Below the pieces are notes generated by a model that saw nothing but the letters and a program-made list of their open reading frames with translations, was not told the origin of the DNA and did not search any database. From Arthrobacter sp. CAN_C5 (lineage in GTDB: Bacteria; Actinomycetota; Actinomycetes; Actinomycetales; Micrococcaceae), in the NCBI RefSeq assembly GCF_017875735.1, contig NZ_JAGGMZ010000001.1:1674001-1738000 (forward strand): a stretch of DNA of 64,000 nucleotides, given 5' to 3'. This document shows, piece after piece, positions 9,973 to 16,912 of the stretch; the stretch's first letter is position 1, and every line of letters begins with the position of its first letter. A program made the position numbers and the translations under genes.

Positions 9973-10446
9973 ATGGAGCAAAACCGGAAACGCCGTATGA
10001 CCAAGGCGCAGCGGGAGTGGCGACCCGGAATGCCGAAGAAACGGCGTTCCATCAAAGTCACCTTTGCCTCAGTGGTCCTCACCCTCGAAGCGCTGGTGGT
10101 TTTGTTTGCGACCCTCGCCGCATTCGGCTTGTTGCGCGACACCATCTCACCAGTGTTGATCCTAACCGTGGGGATTGCGTTGGCCATCGCACTGGTCGGG
10201 GCGTGCGCGTTCCTGACCAAGCCGTACGGCATTGCCATCGGCTGGGTGCTGCAACTGGTCATCATCGCTACCGGGTTCATCGAACCCACCATGTTCCTGA
10301 TCGGGGTGCTGTTCGCCCTGACCTGGCTGTACGGAATCCGTACCGGGATCCGCCTTGACGCCGAAAACGAGGAGCGTGACCGTCAGCAGGCCGAATGGGA
10401 ACGGGCGAACCCCGAGGGCGGGTCAGAGCCCGGCACTAATGTTTAG
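9973..10446 (+). CDS. DUF4233 integral membrane protein
   Basis: 157 residues from ATG 9973, chosen because AGGGGAG at 9961-9967 is well placed; the in-frame GTG at 9967 lies inside that Shine-Dalgarno. A basic N-terminus ('KRRRMTKAQREW'-like, roughly residues 3-28) precedes four predicted hydrophobic segments at about 29-50, 55-74, 80-98 and 100-118, then a charged C-terminal tail. This matches the small DUF4233 family that follows folC in many actinobacteria. The function is unknown. It lies 10 bases after folC, so it is likely the last gene of the ileS-folC transcript before ndk. Confidence 0.8.
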   Translation: MEQNRKRRMTKAQREWRPGMPKKRRSIKVTFASVVLTLEALVVLFATLAAFGLLRDTISPVLILTVGIALAIALVGACAFLTKPYGIAIGWVLQLVIIATGFIEPTMFLIGVLFALTWLYGIRTGIRLDAENEERDRQQAEWERANPEGGSEPGTNV

Positions 10447-10487
10447 TAGAGTTCCACTGGCCATACCCAACACTTTGGAGGACTTCT

Positions 10488-10904
10488 GTGAGCGCTGAAC
10501 GCACTCTTGTACTGATCAAGCCCGACGGCGTTTCCCGCGCTCTGTCCGGGACTATTCTGGCCCGGGTTGAAGCCAAGGGGTACACCCTGGTGGACCTGAA
10601 AATGGTGTCGGCCACCCGTGCAATGCTCGAAGAGCACTACGAGGAGCACGTCGGCAAGCCCTTCTTCGAACCGCTCGTCGAGTTCATGCTCAGTGGGCCC
10701 ATCGTCGCCGCGATCTTTGAGGGCGAGCGGGTCATCGAAGGATTCCGGTCCCTCGCCGGTGCCACCGAGCCAACAGCCGCCGCACCCGGCACCATCCGGG
10801 GAGATCTGGGCCGGGACTGGGGTTTGAAGGTGCAGCAGAACCTGGTCCACGGTTCGGACTCGGCAGAATCGGCGCAGCGGGAAATGGGTATCTGGTTCGC
10901 CTGA
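10488..10904 (+). CDS. ndk: nucleoside diphosphate kinase
   Basis: 138 residues with a GTG start and a strong GGAGGA Shine-Dalgarno at about 10476. The enzyme moves the gamma-phosphate from ATP to nucleoside diphosphates through a phosphohistidine. The catalytic His is H121 in 'NLVHGSDS'. 'IKPDGV' near residue 10 and 'PGTIRGD' near residue 95 are the nucleotide-binding signatures. The length is typical of the hexameric or tetrameric bacterial enzyme. A terminator follows directly. Confidence 0.96.
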   Translation: MSAERTLVLIKPDGVSRALSGTILARVEAKGYTLVDLKMVSATRAMLEEHYEEHVGKPFFEPLVEFMLSGPIVAAIFEGERVIEGFRSLAGATEPTAAAPGTIRGDLGRDWGLKVQQNLVHGSDSAESAQREMGIWFA

Positions 10905-10922
10905 ACCCGAACATGAGAGATT

Positions 10923-10954
10923 TTACCCGGGGCACCAGAAGGTGCCCCGGGTAA
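10923..10954. terminator. ndk terminator hairpin
   Basis: A perfect 14-bp stem (TTACCCGGGGCACC at 10923-10936 with its complement at 10941-10954) and an AGAA loop, starting 18 bases after the ndk stop. The A/T ends flanking a GC core fit an intrinsic terminator. The next gene begins only 22 bases later, so its promoter must overlap this region. Confidence 0.8.
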
Positions 10955-10975
10955 CCGATGTTGTAGCGTAGTCCC

Positions 10976-11938
10976 ATGACTGAATATCGCAGACTTGGCA
11001 ACTCCGGACTGAACGTTTCAGTGGTGGGGCTCGGTTGCAACAACCTGGGCCGCTCCGGAACGCCCACCGAGACGCAGCGTGGCACCAACGCCGTCATCGG
11101 AGCCGCCATCGATGCGGGAATCAACTTTTTCGACGTGGCCGATTCCTACGGCAAAACCCCCGGCCTGAGCGAGGAAATGCTGGGCAAGGCACTCGTCAAG
11201 AACCGCGACGACGTGCTCATCGCCACCAAATTCGGCCTGGACCTGAAAGGCGCCAACGGTCCGGACTGGGGTGCGCGCGGATCGCGCCGGTACATCATGA
11301 AGGCTGTCGACGCATCGCTGCGACGCCTGGGCACCGACTGGATCGACCTGTACCAGTTCCACGCGCCAGACCCGCTGACGCCCATCGAGGAGACCCTTTC
11401 TGCGCTGGACGCCCTGGTCACCAGCGGCAAGGTCAGGTACATCGGCCATTCCAACCGGGCCGGCTGGCAGCTCGCCGAGGCCGAGTTCGTAGCCCAGCTC
11501 GGCGGATACACGCCCTTCATCTCGGCCCAAAACCACTGGAATCTTCTCGAACGCGGGATCGAAGCCGAGGTTGTCCCCGCAGCCGAAGCGTACGGGATCG
11601 GCGTGCTCCCCTTCTTTCCCCTCGCCAACGGACTGCTGACCGGCAAGTACAGTGCATCGAAGGTTCCGGCGGGCAGCAGGCTCACCCACTCCCGCACCAA
11701 CCTGCTGGACGGCGCCGACTGGGACCAGCTCGCCGACTTTGGAGCCTTCGCAAGGGCCCGTGACCTGACCGAACTGCAGGTTGCCTTCTCCTGGCTGGCG
11801 GCCCAGCCGTCCGTCGCCTCGGTCATTGCGGGCGCCACCAAGCCGGAACAGATCGAGCAGAACGCCGAAGCGGTGTGCTGGGTACCCTCAGAAACGGAAC
11901 TGCAGGAGCTCGACCGCATTTTCCCGCGGGCCGCCTAG
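10976..11938 (+). CDS. aldo/keto reductase
   Basis: 320 residues, a (beta/alpha)8 NADPH-dependent oxidoreductase. The complete catalytic tetrad is visible: D53 and Y58 in 'DVADSYG', K85 in 'ATKFGLD' and H129 in 'YQFHAPDP'. The C-terminal 'VIAGATKPEQIEQNAEA' is the cofactor-binding segment typical of the AKR family containing YajO/Tas and potassium-channel beta-like reductases. The substrate is unknown. There is no obvious Shine-Dalgarno before the ATG, and TAGCGT lies about 8 bases upstream, so transcription may start at or near the start codon. Confidence 0.9.
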   Translation: MTEYRRLGNSGLNVSVVGLGCNNLGRSGTPTETQRGTNAVIGAAIDAGINFFDVADSYGKTPGLSEEMLGKALVKNRDDVLIATKFGLDLKGANGPDWGARGSRRYIMKAVDASLRRLGTDWIDLYQFHAPDPLTPIEETLSALDALVTSGKVRYIGHSNRAGWQLAEAEFVAQLGGYTPFISAQNHWNLLERGIEAEVVPAAEAYGIGVLPFFPLANGLLTGKYSASKVPAGSRLTHSRTNLLDGADWDQLADFGAFARARDLTELQVAFSWLAAQPSVASVIAGATKPEQIEQNAEAVCWVPSETELQELDRIFPRAA

Positions 11939-11971
11939 ACCAGTCGAAGCTCCTTGGCCGCCTGGGAGCCG

Positions 11972-11997
11972 GGACTGATCAAGGCATTGATCAGTCC
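11972..11997. terminator. convergent-gene hairpin
   Basis: GGACTGATCA at 11972-11981 pairs perfectly with TGATCAGTCC at 11988-11997 around an AGGCAT loop. The hairpin lies between the aldo/keto reductase and the broken SDR on the other strand and includes the SDR stop codon, so it could serve both directions. Confidence 0.65.
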
Positions 11998-12756
11998 ATC
12001 ACCAACCCGCCATCAACCACCAGGTTCTGCCCAGTTACGGACCGGGCCCAGGGCGAGGCGAAGAAGAGGACAGCGTCGGCGAACTCCTGCGGAGTGGTCA
12101 CCCGCCCCAGCGGGGTTGATGCGGCGATGTAATCGAAGACGTCGTCGGGGGTCCCGGCGCTGGCGTCAGTGGTGCGCAGGAGCCCCCCGGAGACCATGTT
12201 GACAGTGATGTTCTTGCGGGCCAAGGTCTTTCGCCAGGGTCCGGGTCAGCGCAAGCAGCGCTGCTTTCGCCGCGATGTAGTCGTGATAAGGCACCACAGG
12301 GTTCTGGAACAGGTTCGTGCCGATGTTGATGATGCGCCCGAAGTTGTGCCCACGCATTCCCGGAAGTGCTGCCTGCGTGGTGTTCAGGCTGGCTTTGACG
12401 CTGCCGGCGAACTGGGCGCTGAAATCAGTCCAACTGATCTCCGCTGCGGTGGAGCGGGCATCCCCATTGAAAGTGAATGATGCCAGCGCGTTGTTCACCA
12501 CCGTGGTGACAGGAGCTCCGAAGTGCACCCGCGCTCGTTCGAGAAGATCGCCGACCTGCAAAGGGTCCGTTACATCCGCTGCTGCAGCCAATGCCCGTTC
12601 CGGACCGATCTGGGCGGCGAGCTCGTGAGCCTGGGCTGAGCTGGCCCGGTAGTTAATGACTACGCGGGTGCCTTCAGCCGAGAACGCCTCGACGATGCTC
12701 CGGCCCAAGCCCCGACCGCCTCCGGTAACCAGGACAATCTGTTCGGTGAGTTGCAT
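11991..12756 (-). pseudogene. frameshifted short-chain dehydrogenase under a TPP riboswitch
   Basis: Read from ATG 12756, the protein begins with 'VLVTGGGRGLGRSIVEAF' and has the catalytic 'YIAAK' and 'LTRTLAKDLGP', then runs out of frame near 12211-12225. The next frame continues the family sequence ('KNITVNMVSGGLLRTTDAS', then 'VTGQNLVVDGG') to a stop at 11991. Together they make one full-length classical SDR of about 255 residues. Loss of two bases, for example a CG from a run before the AAG codon, would explain it. It is either a true pseudogene or a sequencing error. Its TPP riboswitch leader and position divergent from thiMED suggest a role linked to thiamine, but the substrate is unknown. 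Confidence 0.82.
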
Positions 12757-12827
12757 GCAGTACCCCGTCTGAAGTCGTGTGATAAGCGGGGCGAAAAGAC
12801 GCATGAACCGACCGAAAAGACCGGATG

Positions 12828-12906
12828 GACATCCCTTCGCCAGTCCGAACTGGATCAGGTTCGACGGGTATGATCTCAGCCAGCAAGAACCGGCACCCCG
12901 TGTCGC
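12828..12906 (-). ncRNA. TPP (THI-box) riboswitch, minus strand
   Basis: On the minus strand the order is CGGGGTGCC (12900 downwards), GCTGAGATCATACCC, then GAACCTGATCCAGTT and GCGAAGGGATG ending near 12829. These are the pyrimidine-sensing CTGAGA core and the pyrophosphate-sensing ACCTGATC...GCGNAGGGA core of TPP riboswitches. It precedes the frameshifted SDR by about 72 bases. That spacer holds further small repeats (GGATGTCCATCC and a TCTTTTCGG-type motif) that may be the expression platform, but the mechanism is not clear. Confidence 0.92.
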
Positions 12907-13007
12907 TCCTGACACAGTAACCGGCGGGGAGACCGTCCCGCTACCCGGCAGGGCTGGCGCGGGGATTTGGGTAGGTCTGGGGCGTAGCGGTTAGGGTGGT
13001 GACCATG

Positions 13008-13086
13008 GCACGGGGTGCTGCTCACCAGAAGCAGCTGAGAATTGACACCCGTTGAACCTGATCTAGTTCGAACTAGCGAAGGGATG
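13008..13086 (+). ncRNA. TPP (THI-box) riboswitch upstream of thiM
   Basis: CGGGGTGCTG at 13011-13020, CAGCTGAGAATTGACACCC at about 13032-13050, GAACCTGATCTAGTT at 13054-13068 and GCGAAGGGATG at 13076-13086 form a complete THI-box. AAGGGA, part of the conserved 3' end, lies 8 bases before ATG 13093 and can act as the thiM Shine-Dalgarno. TPP binding, which stabilises this helix, should therefore block translation. TAGGGT at 12992-12997 is a weak candidate -10 box. Confidence 0.95.
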
Positions 13087-13092
13087 TCGTGG

Positions 13093-13926
13093 ATGACTGT
13101 TCGTCATGCATCATCTGATTGTGCTCGACTGCTCGAAGAATTACGGTCCACCACCCCCTTGGTCCAATGTATTACCAACGCGGTGGTGACCAACTTCACC
13201 GCCAATGTCCTCCTCGCGGTCGGGGCGGCGCCGGCCATGGTGGATATTCCCTCGGAAGCCAAGCAGTTCGCCTCCGTCGCGTCGGGGATCCTTATCAATT
13301 TGGGAACTCCCCAGCGGGATCAGCAGACGGCGATGACCGAAGCCGTGGTTGCGGCGAATGCCGCCGGGACGCCGTGGGTGCTGGACCCCGTGGCCGTCGG
13401 ATTCCTCTCTGTCCGCACGGAGCTGGCCGGTCAGCTGGCGGGGCGGAGCCCGAGGATCATTCGGGGGAATGCCTCCGAGATCCTCGCTTTGGCGGGTGCG
13501 GGCTCTGGTGGTCGCGGAGTCGATTCCACCGACGATCCTCTGGATGCTCTGCACGCGGCCCGGTCACTCTCACGGTCGACGTCGTCGGCTGTGGCCATAT
13601 CAGGCGCCCACGATCTCATGGTTGGTCCGGATGGAGATGCCGTAGTCGTAGCGAACGGGCATGCCCTGCTTACGAAGGTGACGGGTGGGGGCTGCGCGCT
13701 GGGGGCCGTCATGGCTGCCTTCGCCGCTCTAACCGACGATGCCGTTCTCGCGGCCACTGCGGCCACGGGTGTGTACACCCTCGCAGCGGAGCAGGCGGCG
13801 GCGCGAGCAAACGGACCCGGGAGCTTCGCCATCGAATTCCTCGACCGGCTGGCTGCCGTGACACCCGACGACGTCGCCTCCGGTCTGAATCTCCTTGCGG
13901 TGAGCCCATCGGACGGCGCGCGATGA
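13093..13926 (+). CDS. thiM: hydroxyethylthiazole kinase
   Basis: 277 residues. It phosphorylates 4-methyl-5-(2-hydroxyethyl)thiazole for thiamine salvage. Family motifs include '[17 protein letters not shown]' near the N-terminus, '[12 protein letters not shown]' and the catalytic glycine/cysteine region '[12 protein letters not shown]'. ATG 13093 is preferred over ATG 13084 because the latter overlaps the Shine-Dalgarno within the riboswitch. It overlaps thiE by 4 bases (ATGA). The TPP riboswitch implies repression when thiamine pyrophosphate is plentiful. Confidence 0.95.
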   Translation: MTVRHASSDCARLLEELRSTTPLVQCITNAVVTNFTANVLLAVGAAPAMVDIPSEAKQFASVASGILINLGTPQRDQQTAMTEAVVAANAAGTPWVLDPVAVGFLSVRTELAGQLAGRSPRIIRGNASEILALAGAGSGGRGVDSTDDPLDALHAARSLSRSTSSAVAISGAHDLMVGPDGDAVVVANGHALLTKVTGGGCALGAVMAAFAALTDDAVLAATAATGVYTLAAEQAAARANGPGSFAIEFLDRLAAVTPDDVASGLNLLAVSPSDGAR

Positions 13927-14594
13927 AGCGATGGAACGAGGCGGTGACCCTTCGGGACCAGCTGTCTCTGTACCTTGTGACTGACACTGGCCTGTGCCAA
14001 CCTACTCCGGTAGCCGACGTCGTTGCAGCGGCGGTGGCCGGCGGCGCGACCATGGTTCAGGTGCGCGACAAGAACGCGTCAACCAGGGGTCTGCTCCAGT
14101 TACTTCTCGCGGTTGCCGAATCGGTTGGATCGATTGTCCCCGTGTTGGTCGACGACCGGGTTGACGTCTTCCTGGCTGCTCGGGCCCGCGGAGCACAGGT
14201 CGCCGGAGTGCACGTTGGTCAATCCGACCTGCCCGTCCATTTGGTGCGGTCAATCGTCGGTCCGGGTGCGATCGTAGGCCTCAGCGCTGCCACCGGCAGC
14301 GAAATCGGGACCGCTCACAACCTGCCGGCTTCGACCGTGGACTATTTGGGGATTGGTGCCATCCATGCGACAGCCACCAAAGCTGATCATCCCGATCCGT
14401 TGGGAACCGAAGGATTCGGTGCTCTGGCTTCGGGAAGCTCTTTGCCGTGTGTGGCAATTGGCGGGATCGGGGTATCCGATGTACGCCCCCTCCGCGACGC
14501 CGGGGCTGCAGGGGTCGCGGTCGTCTCAGCCGTCTGTGCGTCGACCGATCCGGAGGCAGCAGCGCGAGAGTTGGCCGGCCAATGGCGATCCTAG
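13923..14594 (+). CDS. thiE: thiamine phosphate synthase
   Basis: 223 residues, TIM-barrel enzyme that joins hydroxymethylpyrimidine-PP and thiazole-P into thiamine phosphate. Visible motifs are 'YLVTDTGLC', '[12 protein letters not shown]' (pyrophosphate and Lys/Arg binding), '[13 protein letters not shown]', '[10 protein letters not shown]', 'GLSAATGSE', '[13 protein letters not shown]' and 'VAIGGIG'. The start overlaps the thiM stop. The 3' end overlaps the start of thiD by 13 bases, so the three genes are one tight operon. Confidence 0.95.
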   Translation: MKRWNEAVTLRDQLSLYLVTDTGLCQPTPVADVVAAAVAGGATMVQVRDKNASTRGLLQLLLAVAESVGSIVPVLVDDRVDVFLAARARGAQVAGVHVGQSDLPVHLVRSIVGPGAIVGLSAATGSEIGTAHNLPASTVDYLGIGAIHATATKADHPDPLGTEGFGALASGSSLPCVAIGGIGVSDVRPLRDAGAAGVAVVSAVCASTDPEAAARELAGQWRS

Positions 14595-15442
14595 GGCCGC
14601 TTGCCCTCCGCCGGGTCCCCCGCGTTCTCAGCATCGCCGGAACGGATCCCACGGGCGGGGCGGGCATCCAGGCCGATCTGAAGAGTATTGCCGCGATGGG
14701 CGGTTACGGGATGGCTGTCGTGACAGCGCTCGTCGCGCAGAACACGAGAGGCGTCCGCTCGGTGCACACTCCACCGACCCCGTTTCTGCGTGAACAGTTG
14801 GATGCAGTGAGCGACGACGTGACCATCGACGCCGTGAAGGTCGGGATGCTCGGTGACGTGGCGACCATCGAGGTTGTCCACGAGTGGCTCCTCCGCGTTC
14901 AACCACAGCTGGTGGTGCTTGATCCCGTCATGATTGCCACCAGCGGCGACAGACTGCTGGCTGACTCGGCGGAAGCATCCATGCGGGGCCTGGTCGGAAC
15001 GGTAAGCCTGGTAACGCCTAATCTGCCCGAGCTCGCGGTTCTGGTCGGCGCTCCGGTTGCCACGCACTGGCCGGAGGCCCTGGACCAGGCGCAGCGGCTC
15101 TCTGCCAGCACCGGAACGGCTGTCCTCGTCAAGGGTGGGCACCTGCTCACGGATTCGAGCCCGGATGCCCTGGTGGATGCGGCAGGAATGGCCGGGGAGA
15201 CCCTTCGCGAGTTCCTCGCTCCCCGAGTCCCGACCGACAACACCCATGGAACAGGGTGTTCATTGTCCGCTGCCGTTGCGACCGTCATGGCGCGCACGGG
15301 GGACTGGGGTATCGCCGTCAGTGAGGTGAAGAAGTGGCTGCAGGAGGCCTTGACTTACGCCGACGAATTGCAGGTTGGTGACGGTAGCGGACCGATCAAC
15401 CACTTCCACCACTTATGGCCAGCAGCATTGCCGGGCAAGTGA
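14582..15442 (+). CDS. thiD: hydroxymethylpyrimidine/phosphomethylpyrimidine kinase
   Basis: 286 residues from ATG 14582, inside the 3' end of thiE. It phosphorylates HMP and HMP-P with ATP to give the pyrimidine half of thiamine. The ribokinase-fold signatures are 'LSIAGTDPTGGAGIQADLK' at the N-terminus, 'DAVKVGMLGD', 'VLDPVMIATSG', 'VTPNLPE' and the anion-hole/catalytic 'DNTHGTGCSLSAA' near residue 220. With thiM and thiE it completes a salvage route; no de novo thiC or thiG is present here. Confidence 0.95.
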   Translation: MAILGPLALRRVPRVLSIAGTDPTGGAGIQADLKSIAAMGGYGMAVVTALVAQNTRGVRSVHTPPTPFLREQLDAVSDDVTIDAVKVGMLGDVATIEVVHEWLLRVQPQLVVLDPVMIATSGDRLLADSAEASMRGLVGTVSLVTPNLPELAVLVGAPVATHWPEALDQAQRLSASTGTAVLVKGGHLLTDSSPDALVDAAGMAGETLREFLAPRVPTDNTHGTGCSLSAAVATVMARTGDWGIAVSEVKKWLQEALTYADELQVGDGSGPINHFHHLWPAALPGK

Positions 15443-15528
15443 ATACCTGGGAACGGTCCGACACGCCGAAATCGACTGACATCCGGCCCCCGTGACATAC
15501 CGTAGACCCAACCCCCGAGAGGATCCCC

Positions 15529-16281
15529 ATGGCATGTGACGGCTGCAGAACTTCGTCAAAGTTGGACTTTGACTTCAGCACGGCCTTCCAGCCGATCTAT
15601 GACGCCGTCGCCGGGCGGGTCTGGGGCTATGAGGCACTGGTCAGGGGCTTCGCCGGCGAAGGTGCCTACGACGTCCTCTCGCGGGTGACACCGGAGCAGA
15701 AGTACCGGTTCGACCAGGATTGCCGGGTCAAGGCGATCGAACTGGCCTCGCGGCTGTTCCCTGCGGATCAGGAACTGAAGCTTTCCATCAACTTCATGCC
15801 AAACGCTGTCTACGAGCCGGCTGCCTGCCTTCGCGCCACGCTGCAGGCCGCCGCCCGCTATAGCTTCCCGACGTCCGCAATCATGTTCGAGTTCACCGAG
15901 AACGAGGAGGTGTCCGACACCGGCCACCTCACGAACATCATCACCGAATACCGCAGGCACGGCTTCACCACCGCCATCGACGACTTTGGGGCCGGGCACG
16001 CGGGGCTGGGGTTGCTCGTCGAGTTTCAGCCCGATCTGATCAAGATCGACATGCTGCTCATCCGTGGGATCGACGCGAGCCCGGCCCGGCAGATCGTCGT
16101 CGCCAGCGTCGTCGATATGGCGCACAAGCTTGGCATCACCGTCCTCGCCGAGGGTATCGAAACCGAAGGGGAGTACCTCGCGCTCAAGGCGGTCGGAATC
16201 AGCCTGTTCCAGGGGTACTGGTTCGCGAGGCCAGCGTTCGAGGAGCTTCCGCCGTTGCGTCACGTGTTGGTTGGTAGCTAG
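15529..16281 (+). CDS. EAL-domain cyclic di-GMP phosphodiesterase
   Basis: 250 residues, essentially a stand-alone EAL domain with a short Cys-containing N-terminus ('MACDGCRTS'). The motif Glu is E35 in 'GYEALVRG'. Other catalytic and metal residues are present: Asn in 'SINFMPN', Glu in 'FEFTENE', D151-D152 in 'IDDFGAG', Lys in 'IKIDM', Glu in 'LAEGIE' and Gln in 'FQGYWFARP'. It should hydrolyse c-di-GMP to pGpG. It most resembles the EAL half of light- or signal-regulated proteins but lacks a sensor domain. GAGAGG precedes the ATG. It is linked in function to the c-di-GMP riboswitch at 405-480. Confidence 0.92.
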   Translation: MACDGCRTSSKLDFDFSTAFQPIYDAVAGRVWGYEALVRGFAGEGAYDVLSRVTPEQKYRFDQDCRVKAIELASRLFPADQELKLSINFMPNAVYEPAACLRATLQAAARYSFPTSAIMFEFTENEEVSDTGHLTNIITEYRRHGFTTAIDDFGAGHAGLGLLVEFQPDLIKIDMLLIRGIDASPARQIVVASVVDMAHKLGITVLAEGIETEGEYLALKAVGISLFQGYWFARPAFEELPPLRHVLVGS

Positions 16282-16458
16282 CGGCTGTCGCGCTTTGCCT
16301 GGCGTCTGGCAGCCTTCCCCCGGCCACCGGATTCGACCACTTCTCCCGCCGCTTTCCGGCGATAACTCGTCGTGTACTTATTGCGTGCACGCCGGATACG
16401 TTGGTGCAACGCCAGTAGCCCGTCCTCATCGAGAACAGCCAGGCGGTCTGCTAACGCA
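16278..16458 (-). pseudogene. probable gene remnant without a start codon
   Basis: The minus-strand frame ending at 16280-16278 encodes about 58 residues with real-looking protein composition ('LDEDGLLALHQRIRRARNK', then 'SYRRKAAGEVVESGGRGKA' and a basic end). I recall a similar pattern in longer actinobacterial proteins of unknown function. The frame is blocked upstream by a stop within the HEAT-repeat gene and has no ATG or GTG in front of this segment; the only TTG is internal. Its stop overlaps the EAL gene stop. It may be the tail of a gene truncated by a frameshift or deletion, or may need a frameshift from the upstream HEAT gene. Confidence 0.4.
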
Positions 16459-16903
16459 TCCGACCGAGTGCTTCGGCGGCGAGCTTGCGCAGGCCGGGAT
16501 CTGGTGCACCTTCAGAGACCTCGGCCACCTTGTCGCGCACCTCGGCGGAGAGTCCGGTAGACACCGACCGCAGCGAGAGCTTCTGCACCCCCTGATCATC
16601 ATCGAGCATGAGACTGCCCAGCACCCTGCTGGCCGACTCCGGAGGCAGCATCGCCGCGGCCTCGGCCGCGGCCACCCGAACCCGGGCGTCGTCGTTCGCC
16701 GCCGCCGCCGCAACGACCTCCTCCGACTGTGCGCTGTCGATCGCACCGGCAAGGTAGGCGGCCTTGGCAGCAAGTCCGGGTTCCGTCTCACGGACCAGGG
16801 TCAGCAGATGAGGAAGGGCCTCTGGGCCGAGCCTCGAGGCTTCGGGGTAGTCGACCTCATCCGGGTCAAGGGCTGCCCGGACTTCCTCCATGGTTACTGA
16901 CAT
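16451..16903 (-). CDS. HEAT-repeat protein
   Basis: 150 residues, starting at an ATG with a good AGGAG Shine-Dalgarno 6 bases upstream. It consists of alanine-rich helical pairs: 'PEALPHLLTLVRETEPGLAA', 'AAYLAGAIDSAQSEEVV', 'RVRVAAAEAAAMLP' and 'LRKLAAEALGRM'. These are about four HEAT/PBS-lyase-like repeats, a scaffold for protein interactions. No catalytic domain is present. It follows the metzincin gene on the same strand after 9 bases, so the two may be co-transcribed and functionally linked. Confidence 0.7.
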   Translation of the reverse strand: MSVTMEEVRAALDPDEVDYPEASRLGPEALPHLLTLVRETEPGLAAKAAYLAGAIDSAQSEEVVAAAAANDDARVRVAAAEAAAMLPPESASRVLGSLMLDDDQGVQKLSLRSVSTGLSAEVRDKVAEVSEGAPDPGLRKLAAEALGRMR

Positions 16904-16912
16904 GGCGCTCTC

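Noticed and set aside
14447..14581. Longer thiD start inside thiE
   Set aside because: The extension overlaps thiE coding sequence and is Arg/Pro-rich; ATG 14582 starts just before the conserved kinase N-terminus.
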